Of a stretch of 64,000 nt of DNA, positions 1-8,682 are shown piece after piece. The translations under genes were made by a program, and so were the position numbers. The stretch comes from Sthenelais limicola (Eukaryota > Annelida > Polychaeta > Phyllodocida > Sigalionidae), in assembly GCA_942159475.1 (NCBI GenBank), contig OW804096.1, positions 134,965,285-135,029,284 on the forward strand, written 5' to 3'. The notes under the pieces are model-generated. The model saw only the letters and a program-made list of their open reading frames with translations. It had not been told where the DNA came from and did not search any database. Positions within the stretch are counted from its first letter, which is position 1. The number at the start of each line of letters is the position of its first letter.

Positions 1-2809
1 CACAGATTGGGCACGGGAACTTCTTCTCAGCTTTGTGCCTCCTCAAGTGGCACAGAAGGCCAGTGCGGTTCTTGAGTGTGGCACCGCAGATGTCACACAC
101 CTCTTCCTGGCCAACCTCGTGCTTCTGCATATGCTTCTTGAGCAGGCTGCCCACCACAAAGGCCTTGCTACATATGGGGCACTTGTAGGGTTTGATGCCC
201 GCATGCAGCTTGAGGTGGCGCTGTAGGCCACCGTTGGTGTTGTAGTTCCTGCCGCACACGTTGCACAGGTACTTGGGCTTGTCTGTATGTGAGTCCATGT
301 GGTAGGTGAGGGATGTCTTGTAGGCGTAGGCCTTGTTACACACAGGACACACATGTGGCTTGTCCTCCATGTGGATCAGCGCATGGTGCTCTAAGCTCAG
401 GATGGACTTGAACACTTTCTGGCATACAGAGCAGGCAAAGGGTCCGGTACCGCAGCCTTGTCGCTGCCGGTGTTTGTGCAGCTGGCTGCGGCTGTCAAAG
501 GAAGCTCCGCACTCTGTACAAGCATGCTGGGTGATGGGGTGATCCGGGTGCTCAGCCTTGACATGGTTACGCATCTCCCGCAGACCAGGGAACTCCTCGT
601 TACACTCTGGGCAGAGGAAGGTCTTGGTGGGGCTAGTGTGGGTCATGACGTGATCCTCAAACTCCTCCTTAGAGGACAGCTGGAGGCCACAGAAGGAGCA
701 TTGGTTGAGCCTGAGTCTATGCTCCTTCTTCACATGTACCTTGAGGCTGTGTGGCTGCATGAACCTGCGCTCACACAGGTGGCAGTTGTACTGCTTGTCA
801 GACGTGTGTGTGTACATGTGGAGCCTCAGCTTGGAGGAGTGGGAGAAGCTCTTGCCACACTGCCGGCACTGGAACTCAGAGAATGGTCTGGCCCTGTCTA
901 CTGCACTGGCCGGCCTCCAGCGGGACGTCTTCTTGTGGCCCTCCATGTGCATCTTGAGGTAGGGCTTGGAGCGTAGAGTCTTGTTACAGATGGGGCAGGT
1001 GTAGTGCCCACTGGGCGTGCTGGCTACACTGGCTTCAAACTCCTCGTCTAGCTGCTTCTCCTCTTGCTCCTTCTTCTGCCGCTCCACGGCGTGCAGCTGC
1101 AGATGCTCCTTGTACACGCACTCATAGTGGAACTTGCGCCGGCAGAACTCACACGCTATCTTACCCTCATCATCTTTCTTCTCCTGAGGCTTTTTCTTCA
1201 GGGGGTCACTCTTCCTCTTCTTGGCAGCAGATTTCTCTGCGCGGTGCTTGGCCATATGTTTCTTGTAGGTGCTACGGCAGTCAAACTTATCATAGCAGAG
1301 ATGGCACTGCAGCTGGAGGATGGTAACTTTGCCATCTTGTGCCATCTTGTGCTCCAGCATGTGGCGCTTGTATGGTCTGTAGTAGGTGAATGTTCTATCA
1401 CAGATCTCACACACAAGCTCACCACTGCCACTCTTCCTTCTGGCTACAGTCTCCTCAGTGCTGCCTTCTGGTGTTGTCTCCTCATGGTTCACCATGTGCT
1501 GCTGCAGGATCTGTGCGTTACGGAACTGTTTGTTGCACAGGCGACATGTCAGGTCTGCGTTGTCCAGTGAGGAGATTGTTGGGGTGCTTGGGGTGGTCGG
1601 GGGCGCCGCACGCAGGCCCCTGCTGGTGCGCAACCACTCTCGCTCCTTCTTCAACTCCTCGTGTCTCTTCAGATGCTTCTGGTAGGAAAGTTCATACTTA
1701 AAGCTTTTGTCACAAGCTTTACAAGTGTAAGGCCCATCGGTGCCTTCCCCTTCCTCATCTTTAGACCGCCCAACTACGATGGTGTCGCGGGTCTGGCTGT
1801 GTTCCTGTAGATGCATCTGGAAAGAGAGACGGTACTTGAACTCTTTCTGGCACACGGGGCACTCCAGCTCTTCCTCCTCCTCCTCCTCTTCACCCTCCCT
1901 GCTATCCTCCAGGGGATCATCTGCGTCCTCTATATCATCATTGTCGTCCTCAGGCTTGAAGTCTGGTGGCGTGGGTGCCTCCCCATTCAGCCAGTGCTCC
2001 TGCAGATGCTTGTTGTATGCTGCCTGGTACTTGAATGTCCGCTCACACAGGTTACAATCAAAGTCAGATACGCTCTTCCTTCTCCCTCCCAAACCTAAGG
2101 TCTCCTTGCCTGGGTAGTCTACATCTTTGTGCTCCCGTTGCATGTGTTTGCGGTAGAGTTTGCGCTTCCTGAAGGAGCGCTTACAAACTGGACACTTGAG
2201 GGTTTTGTTGGTGGCAAAGGGCCACAGGTCTGCCTTCCTCACCTTGGAGCTGGTGTAGTAAGCCCGGGAAGTGCTTGCGGCCTCGTTGTTGTGCTGGATC
2301 ATGTGTCTCATGTAGGGTGACTTGTATGTAAACTGTCGCTCACACACAAAGCAGTAGAGACTGGATTCCCTCATTTTTTCACTTCCCTCTCCTGCCTTAC
2401 GGATGTCTCCCGCTGCTATAAACCTCTCCCCAGTCACTCGGTCTCCTTTCACTTTCCCCGAGTCCCCGGAAGAGTTAGAAGCGTTGTCCATGCCTTGGTC
2501 CCAGTCCTCCTGTTCATCCACCAACTCCCGTTTGACTACCACTGACTCGCCCTCAGTGACAGTGCTCATGTTGGTCAGAGCCTGCTTCACTAGGGTAGGG
2601 TCGAGGTACACCATGAGGTATGTGCCGCCTGCAGACTTGGCACGGATGGGGTCCAGGCTGAAGGAGCAGATGACCCGCTGCGTGCGGCGGCAGAAGGTGA
2701 CTGAAGAGTTCTTGATGGGGCCGTCCAACTGAGGTGCCATGCTGCCGCCCTCGGTGGCCAGGAAGGGTAAGTCAGCAGGCATCTCCATCTCCATCTCCTC
2801 CATACTCAT
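1..2809 (-). CDS. Poly-C2H2 zinc-finger protein, partial (gene 1)
   Basis: One open minus-strand frame runs from ATG at 2809 off the left edge, giving 936 codons with no stop. At least 20 complete C2H2 fingers are readable (C-x2-C, F/L/Y, L/Y, H-x3-4-H), and a 21st is cut by the window edge. The first begins near residue 153 (CFVC). Fingers 1-10 are spaced by 20-60 residue linkers, often acidic or basic. From about residue 650 they are closer together. Finger 15 ends H-x4-C or is degenerate. Residues 1-150 have no finger and include a VKRE motif of the SUMO-acceptor type and Ser/Asp-rich stretches. The ATG at 2809 was chosen because the upstream ATG at 2817 runs straight into a stop, and a splice acceptor ends at 2818. 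The likely role is nuclear DNA binding and transcription control, as for the family. I recognise no ortholog. The C-terminus is outside the window. Confidence 0.9.
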   Translation of the reverse strand, partial: MSMEEMEMEMPADLPFLATEGGSMAPQLDGPIKNSSVTFCRRTQRVICSFSLDPIRAKSAGGTYLMVYLDPTLVKQALTNMSTVTEGESVVVKRELVDEQEDWDQGMDNASNSSGDSGKVKGDRVTGERFIAAGDIRKAGEGSEKMRESSLYCFVCERQFTYKSPYMRHMIQHNNEAASTSRAYYTSSKVRKADLWPFATNKTLKCPVCKRSFRKRKLYRKHMQREHKDVDYPGKETLGLGGRRKSVSDFDCNLCERTFKYQAAYNKHLQEHWLNGEAPTPPDFKPEDDNDDIEDADDPLEDSREGEEEEEEEELECPVCQKEFKYRLSFQMHLQEHSQTRDTIVVGRSKDEEGEGTDGPYTCKACDKSFKYELSYQKHLKRHEELKKEREWLRTSRGLRAAPPTTPSTPTISSLDNADLTCRLCNKQFRNAQILQQHMVNHEETTPEGSTEETVARRKSGSGELVCEICDRTFTYYRPYKRHMLEHKMAQDGKVTILQLQCHLCYDKFDCRSTYKKHMAKHRAEKSAAKKRKSDPLKKKPQEKKDDEGKIACEFCRRKFHYECVYKEHLQLHAVERQKKEQEEKQLDEEFEASVASTPSGHYTCPICNKTLRSKPYLKMHMEGHKKTSRWRPASAVDRARPFSEFQCRQCGKSFSHSSKLRLHMYTHTSDKQYNCHLCERRFMQPHSLKVHVKKEHRLRLNQCSFCGLQLSSKEEFEDHVMTHTSPTKTFLCPECNEEFPGLREMRNHVKAEHPDHPITQHACTECGASFDSRSQLHKHRQRQGCGTGPFACSVCQKVFKSILSLEHHALIHMEDKPHVCPVCNKAYAYKTSLTYHMDSHTDKPKYLCNVCGRNYNTNGGLQRHLKLHAGIKPYKCPICSKAFVVGSLLKKHMQKHEVGQEEVCDICGATLKNRTGLLCHLRRHKAEKKFPCPIC

Positions 2810-2825
2810 TGTCGCATCTGCAAGA
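2810..2825 (-). other. 3' splice acceptor and short 5' leader of gene 1
   Basis: Read on the minus strand, a pyrimidine-rich stretch ends in TTGTTCTTGCAG at 2818-2820. The start codon follows 8 bases into the exon. This implies an upstream non-coding exon on the minus strand. The acceptor lies at the edge of a 28-bp minisatellite. Confidence 0.65.
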
Positions 2826-3093
2826 ACAAAGTGGGATACAGTGAGAATGAAGTACAAAGTGGGATACAGTGAGAATGAAGTACAAAGTGGGATACAGTGA
2901 GAATGAAGTACAAAGTGGGATACAGTGAGAATGAAGTACAGAGTGGGATACAGTGAGAATGAAGTACAGAGTGGAATACAGTGAGAATGAAGTACAAAGT
3001 GGGATACAGTGAGAATGAAGTACAAAGTGGGATACAGTGAGAATGAAGTACAAAGTGGGATACAGTGAGAATGAAGTACAAAGTGGAATACAG
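2826..3093. repeat. 28-bp minisatellite, about 9.5 copies
   Basis: The unit is 28 bp and contains GTGGGATACAGTGAGAATGA. Copies differ by single bases (AAAG or AGAG, GGGATAC or GGAATAC). The array abuts the gene 1 splice acceptor, and the acceptor's own pyrimidine stretch looks like a diverged last unit. Because 28 is not a multiple of 3, the open frames seen here are an effect of the unit, not genes. Confidence 0.95.
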
Positions 3094-3442
3094 CAGTAAT
3101 AGCAGATTTGCATAGTTGCCATTTTGAACCGTGATATCTCATATCAACCGTCCAAGAAAATAATGCTGTAGCAAAAATGTTTTCACATATACTACTGACT
3201 ATTAATATTGATGAAATCTGCGAATTATGACCCAAGGAAGGGTAATTATTCATCTGTTGTACTTCAAATACCTTCCTTGATGAGCAAGTAAATGATTGAT
3301 GTTTTTTTCATTACGATAATTACTGTATTTTCACTTAAAAACAAAAGGGGGTGCCATGCAGGAAGAGCTGTTTAGGGGGTCACGCCCTATTTCTATTGTA
3401 ATCATGTAACTGACTAATGGAAATAAAATTGCTTATATATAT

Positions 3443-3613
3443 CATGGGACTAATGGTACAGTATAAAATCTATAGAAAACATGCCATGTTCAGCATGGAC
3501 TATTTATCAGTGCACTAATGTCAATATCCATATGTTATACATGTTTCCTTAAGACAAGTCCCCGTTTTTTCATAGATCATTTATACAAGCTATGATATTG
3601 GTGAAATCTCCTG
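3443..3613 (-). mobile_element. Partial copy of MITE family A, inverted
   Basis: This is the reverse complement of the 3' half of family A (compare 20590-20760). It shares the 'atgccatgttcagcatgg' block and the stretch around a 'tcatttatacaagctatgat' core. It lacks both terminal repeats, so it is a truncated fossil. The rest of 3094-3870 is AT-rich spacer with no gene that I can see. Confidence 0.7.
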
Positions 3614-4356
3614 CCTAATGCTGAAATGACATATATCCTCCCGAGAGAACCAACAAATTAACAACCACCCACCTAATGCCAAACTCACAAGTCTCCTGTC
3701 GCTACCAACAATAGGATAAAGGTAGCATCCTGTATTTTTCAAATGATCGATTCCACCACAGAATGTACAGCAAACACATTGATAAGAATTAATCCCCTCT
3801 GATCTGGGTCGCCCAGTTGATATATAAATTTAAAACAAACATGAGAAATGGGGAAGTCACATAGGGACAATAGGGGAGTTGCATGTCTCACTGCGCATGT
3901 CTATCTCAGTGCATGCTGGGATGGATTCAGCTCAAATCTGACATACAAATATTTGGTAACATTTTTATCAAAAATTGCAAAAATGTTTTCATCAATATCA
4001 TAGCTTGTATAAATGATCAATGGACACCAAATGCATGATGGGAAAAATGAAGGCTTGTGTTATGAAAACATGTTTACCACGTGGAGCATTGATAAATATT
4101 CCATGCTGAACATGCAGTGTTCCCGAAAAGACGTCGGCACGTCGGCAAAAGCCGACGTAAAACAGCTGTGGCCGACGTAGGGTCCTTTGACGTCGGCCAC
4201 TTTGGCCGACGTGAACCTGACCACTAATTAATGTCCGTCACAGCTAAGGTCATCTATGGCCCTTGCAACATGTTGGATGTCTGAGTTGGTGTTTATTGCT
4301 CAAACTAGTGTCGGCCAGATCTGATTACCCGTATACTTATAGTAGTGTAATAATTA

Positions 4357-5845
4357 CAGTGGTCGAAATAAGAAATAAAAAACAGGTTGCCTGCCTGGGC
4401 AAGCTATGTGTTCCAGGAAAATGAGTCACAAGTCGCAAAATTGATATTTGTCAAAGTATTTTGGTCACAAGATCTCGTTATTGCAATGTTCTGATTTTAG
4501 GAGGGATTAGCACTTATAGTCATATAGCCATGTAAGAAATTTCGGGACATTGAATTAAATATATCCTTGCGTTTTGAAGGCCTTTGTATGGCGTATATTT
4601 AGTTATTTTACTGATAATTACACATTCAGAAACATTGCAAACTATTTTTTGCAAAAATAAAAATATCAAACTTAAAATATAGAAATACGTATTAGGGGCC
4701 CTACTGTTAACTATCATTGGAATCACCTTGATCTCTCCTCTTTTCACATATATGGTGATATCTCAAAATCCATATTTTGCGACTTATGACTCATTTTCCT
4801 AAAACGGATCACAAATGAGGTTGCCCACCATAATTTTACAGTTATCTGAGACTTACTTATAAGTTGAAGTTTAATCTGTAATTATGTCGAGTCATCACGA
4901 GAATTGTTTAGACTAGATGCCACCCCCACCACCGAAACTTTCCAGTTAGTTTAATTCTTTTTTTCCTTTTTAATTTGGCGAAATTTGGTGCTATGAATAA
5001 TTGTATTCATGGGATATGTGTGCGATATGGATATATAGAAATATATGTGGCGATGCCTGATTTCCGTCCCGCCTTTCCCAGTCACCTGACACTTGGTCAG
5101 TCCCCCTCCCATTCCTCAGGCGCCATCGGACTGACCACACGGCTACTTTGAGGGAGGACGCTGAGTAAGGAGGGTGGGACTTGATAAACTGTATCTCAGG
5201 TCCTGAAATTCTCTGAATTTGATCATGACAGTACAATTTACATTGGTAATTGAAAGTTTTCCTACAGATTTAGAGATTGATTCAGTAAAATATTCTGAAA
5301 ATACAGGAACTAAAAGTATATTCGTTCATATCAAATGCACCCTCTAAATAAGTGGGGATCGGGGGAGAATCCCTTAGACACGAAAATTGTTGGCATAATT
5401 TGGTTTGGATCTCAACATGCCCCCGATCTGGCAAAAAAGTCTAGTTAGAACATTGTCATATATCGATATAGTTATACTATAGAATAGATATAATTATGTA
5501 TCATATCAATACATAGGATCTAGACATAAAATATCAATGCATACAATCAGTTCTAACATAAGTTGATATGTTATTGATATGAACAAATATTGTGGAAGAA
5601 ATGCATGAAAGCAGGTTTTTGCTAATACAGTTGAGGGTTTCTTATATCGTCAATGATGTTTTGAAAACAATGGGAATCAAACTGGGGAATTAAAGATGTC
5701 TGTGGTAAATATAATGAATATTTAATATAAAGAATCATGCAGTAATTATAGCTTGCCCAAGCGGGCAAGCTTGAGGCTAAAACAGCTTGCCCACCATGAT
5801 TTTCACTTGCCAAATTGCATGGGCAACCTCTTATTTCGAACGCTG
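4357..5845. mobile_element. hAT-like non-autonomous element, nested
   Basis: The ends are CAGTGGTCGAAATAAG (4357) and the inverse of CAGCGTTCGAAATAAG (ending 5845). The flanks TAATAATTA and TAATAGTTA are an 8/9-match duplication. Subterminal repeats of GGCAAGCT/TTGCCC lie inside both ends (4381-4404 and 5752-5830). The size and end type fit hAT. No transposase frame is readable. It sits wholly inside the 4115-6201 element. Confidence 0.7.
4408..4812. mobile_element. MITE family B copy (innermost of the nest)
   Basis: Inverted ends of about 40 bp contain GAAAATGAGTCACAAGTCGC at the left and its complement at the right (4770-4812). The sequence is alignable end to end with 40610-41017. The unit is about 405 bp and non-coding. 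Confidence 0.85.
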
Positions 5846-6297
5846 TAATAGTTATTTAAGACACAACCGTTTCAGTGAGTAAATATTGTCTGCAGTGTTA
5901 CTTCAGTTACTGTTTTTTTAAAAATCAGGACATTTATCATTGTTGAGGGAGTTTGTATTTCGAGTAAACATTTTGTTCATTATCTCTGTGATAGGAAAGT
6001 ATCCTGTCTCCCCTTTATTTTTATTTTTTTTGGTATTTTCATTTGTTTTCGTTTTTTCATCCGCTTTGGATCTTACCCACTTATTTAAGAAGTTATTAGT
6101 TATAGGTACAAATGGCCTACGTCTGTGACAAATGGCCGACGTGAGGCTTGTTGACGTCGGCCACATTGGCCGACGTCACAAAAAAGTTTTCGGGAACACT
6201 GACATGGCATGTTTTCTATAGATTTTAGACAGTACCATTAGTCCCATAATTCCATGCGAATCAAGATTCAAAATGGCGGCTATGCAACTCCCCTATT

Positions 6298-6982
6298 CGA
6301 GTGTCTGCCTGCCATTCCTTCTCTGCAACCAACTATACAGGTTCCGCTAGAAAAGGCTCTGAACAGCTTTTTTCCATTGTTTTCCAATGGCGGACAGATT
6401 ACTTAACAAGTTAATATAGCCTAAACAAGTTAATAATTATAGCCTAAATTTGATCACCAGTTAATTTGAATGTGTGAATGGAAACAGCCTTTGTAAGTTG
6501 TAATGAAATGATTAGTACTTTAATTATGGAATTGGAAATATTATATTGGAACCGTGTAGGGCCATAAGGCTATATTTCATAATATTAGGCTAGACATGCC
6601 AGAGGCTTTTTTTTATTTATTTATTTTGTTAAGGCCAATATGATATTTAATACATTACAGAAATACGCTCTGTCCGTCATGGATGGGTCTCAGGCTTAAC
6701 CTCAGGTCGGGCGACTCTCCTACCTGGAAAAGCTAGTTTAGCCTGGGCCCCTAGTAGCTTTATTTAGTAATCTCTTTGTTGATATTTATTGTTTACTGTG
6801 TCCTGTAACCATATTTAGTATGACGTAGGGTTATGGTATCCACCTCCAACCAATAGGGTTCCTGGTCTAGCTTGCTAAAAAAAATTCATACAACTTCTGA
6901 ACGTCAATCTTCCTTATTTCCTGAATGTTATTTTAACAAAGTTCTATCAAATTCTTTCTTTCCTTTAATTATTTAATTATTA
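6298..6982. other. AT-rich spacer with a retroelement tail
   Basis: No gene seen. A T-run followed by an AAGGCCAATATGATATTTA-like block at 6607-6670 matches 47886-47950. This looks like the 3' tail of a minus-strand retroelement family. Confidence 0.4.
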
Positions 6983-7044
6983 GGAGTGAGTGAGTGAGTG
7001 AGTGAGTGAGTGAGTGAGTGAGTGAGTGAGTGAGTGAGTGAGTG
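6983..7044. repeat. (GAGT)n microsatellite
   Basis: About 15 GAGT units, followed by 'gatggttgcttaatgccct'. The same junction occurs at 7703 and 25243, so this microsatellite is part of a dispersed repeat family (family G). Confidence 0.9.
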
Positions 7045-7514
7045 ATGGTTGCTTAATGCCCTATATAAATATATTTACATAGTACATATTTACATAGTAC
7101 ATATGGCCTCATGGTTTAAATTAGAGAGAGAGAGTGTATGCTTTCAGATTGCTGGAATATGATGTGAAAATGACCCTAGAAAACACCATTTCACTCCCTA
7201 GTTTTAAAAAGAATGTCCCACACATATATAACTGTCTTTACCTGATTGACCCTATAGCTATAGTGCATCCCATTGTGTACAAATACACATACATAAGGCA
7301 ACCCATGTATAACCGTCTTCACCTCATTGACCCTATAACTAATGCATTCCATTCATTGCCATAGATTACTAGTCTTGATTAATTTTTAATTTTTAATCTC
7401 TCATTAATTTAATTACCAGAGACAAAATCCAATCCACTTTTCTTTATGTTCTTGAATGACCTCCTAGTTCGAAACAGAAGGTGTCTCCACTAACTGACAT
7501 CATGCACTCGCCCA
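7045..7514. other. Spacer with a short degenerate repeat
   Basis: No gene seen. Two related blocks at 7213-7260 and 7305-7350 ('cttcacctcattgacccta') form a weak 90-bp direct repeat. Confidence 0.35.
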
Positions 7515-7702
7515 CACGACAGGTAGAGTATAAAAACACTAGTCCTTATAGAAATCTGGTAGTCCTTAAAAATTCCCAACCAATGTCTACTCACCTATGG
7601 GACGAGTGTCCAGGTGAGATGTACTAGTCCTTACCAAATGTTGGTCACCTGGGGGGAGCGGGCGAGTGTTAATGGAGAGTCCTGATGGTGTAAGGGTAGT
7701 TA
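7515..7702 (+). mobile_element. Fragment of the hAT-like 26901 family
   Basis: The blocks 'actcgcccaca', 'ctagtccttatagaaatctg' and 'ctactagtccttaccaaat..ggtcacctgggg' follow the same order as in 26935-27365. Terminal repeats are not preserved. Confidence 0.6.
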
Positions 7703-7880
7703 GGAGTGAGTGAGTGAGTGAGATTGGCTGCTTTACGCCCTTATCAACACTTTGAAGTGTTATATCAAGGGCGGGAGAGCTGAGAGGGAGGCAGTTTATG
7801 ATCATACCCAGGAAATAGAGATAGAGAAGAAGGGGGAGAGAGAGACAGAGAAAAGAGACAGAAAGGCCCTTTAAGGTCTT
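7703..7880 (+). mobile_element. Dispersed repeat family G (GAGT-headed)
   Basis: GAGT units are followed by 'gattggctgctttacgccct' and then by a block containing 'agggcgggagagctgagag' and 'cagtttatgatcataccca'. The same order recurs at 25243-25380. I infer a SINE-like or other short repeat. No polymerase III boxes are clear. Confidence 0.6.
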
Positions 7881-8089
7881 ACCCAGGACCAGGGTAGTTA
7901 GGACATGTGCCTAAATCTCTCTTGGTGAATGTGTCACCGCGTTCTGAGGTTATCATGTTCAGCGATGCCACTCATTCAGCAATGTCACCTTTAGAAGTAA
8001 CCATGCATACTTTTTATTCCTATCTTACCACTTTCTGAGGTTATCATCTTCCACTCTAAGTCCAAACCCTCAGATCAGATAAGAATGGT

Positions 8090-8245
8090 ATGTCAGCCTA
8101 CTCGCTAATCGGTTTCTTCCCCTAGGACTTGGCGTTTTAATGGGATTATAATGGCATTTTGCGGTCTTAATGGAATTATAATGGCACTTTGCGGTTTGAG
8201 GCGAGAGGCTTTCCCTTCGTTTGAAGGGGCTCTCTCATGTTTGGG
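8090..8245 (-). mobile_element. SINE-like repeat family H, inverted copy
   Basis: The reverse complement contains a 'gggaaagcctctcgcc' block, two repeats of 'ccattataatcccatta' and 'gattagcgagtaggc'. This order matches 62440-62690 and 63870-64000. Confidence 0.55.
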
Positions 8246-8594
8246 CCTAGACTGCTTCAGAGATGCCAGTCATTCAGCAATGTCAAATATTTAATGTTGG
8301 TGATACAAACGATGTTGTGAAAAATAATCTATTAGAGAAAGTGTCCTACGACATGGCACGGAATATCTAATTTCTTCAATAGTTTGTTCAATAACTAATT
8401 GTTTAAATTGTTTTTCTGTCATCCAATAACAAAAATTGATTTTGCGTGAATATGAGTTGAAAGGTATTGAATATCCTCATAAATAGAGGCTAAATAAGAA
8501 AACGTGGCGAAATAACTGTGGACGAGTAATTAGGAGTATAAAGTGGCCCCGTGCCACCCAATGCTACATGTTGCCCTAACAATGCATGAACATG

Positions 8595-8682
8595 GCGCCC
8601 CTTGCTGTGCCCCTGGCGCCCCTTGCTGTGCCCCTGGCGCCCCTTGCTGTGCCCCTGGCACCCCTTGCTGTGCCCCTGTGCA
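8595..8682. repeat. 21-bp minisatellite, 4 copies
   Basis: The unit GGCGCCCCTTGCTGTGCCCC plus T is repeated four times with one base change. It stays open on both strands because the unit is 21 bp. Confidence 0.95.

Larger units (their letters stand above)
4115..6201. mobile_element. DNA transposon with CAGTGTTCCCGAAAA ends, nested in family A
   Basis: Perfect 15-bp terminal inverted repeats CAGTGTTCCCGAAAA lie at 4115 and 6201. The target duplication ACATG is present at 4110-4114 and 6202-6206. Both subterminal regions carry repeated GCCGACGT / ACGTCGGC motifs (4130-4215 and 6116-6175), as expected for transposase binding sites. CAGTG ends resemble hAT elements, but hAT elements make 8-bp duplications and here only 5 bp match, so the superfamily is open. 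No transposase frame is present. Much of the length is two further insertions. Confidence 0.8.
3871..6295 (+). mobile_element. MITE family A copy split by a nested insertion
   Basis: The ends are GGGGAGTTGCAT at 3873 and its inverted partner ATGCAACTCCCC ending at 6293, both flanked by TA. They match the uninterrupted 345-bp copy at 20470-20814. The left part runs to about 4114 and the right part resumes at 6202 with 'acatggcatgttttctat'. Everything between is another transposon. TA flanks and short inverted ends fit a non-autonomous Tc1/mariner-like element, which is an inference. Confidence 0.85.

Noticed and set aside
43..2732. Plus-strand frames and the 103-codon minus frame opposite gene 1
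   Set aside because: Shadow frames; the true minus frame reads continuous C2H2 fingers.
2772..3122. Tandem His/Ser/Leu-rich protein on the minus strand
   Set aside because: Produced by the 28-bp minisatellite next to the splice site.
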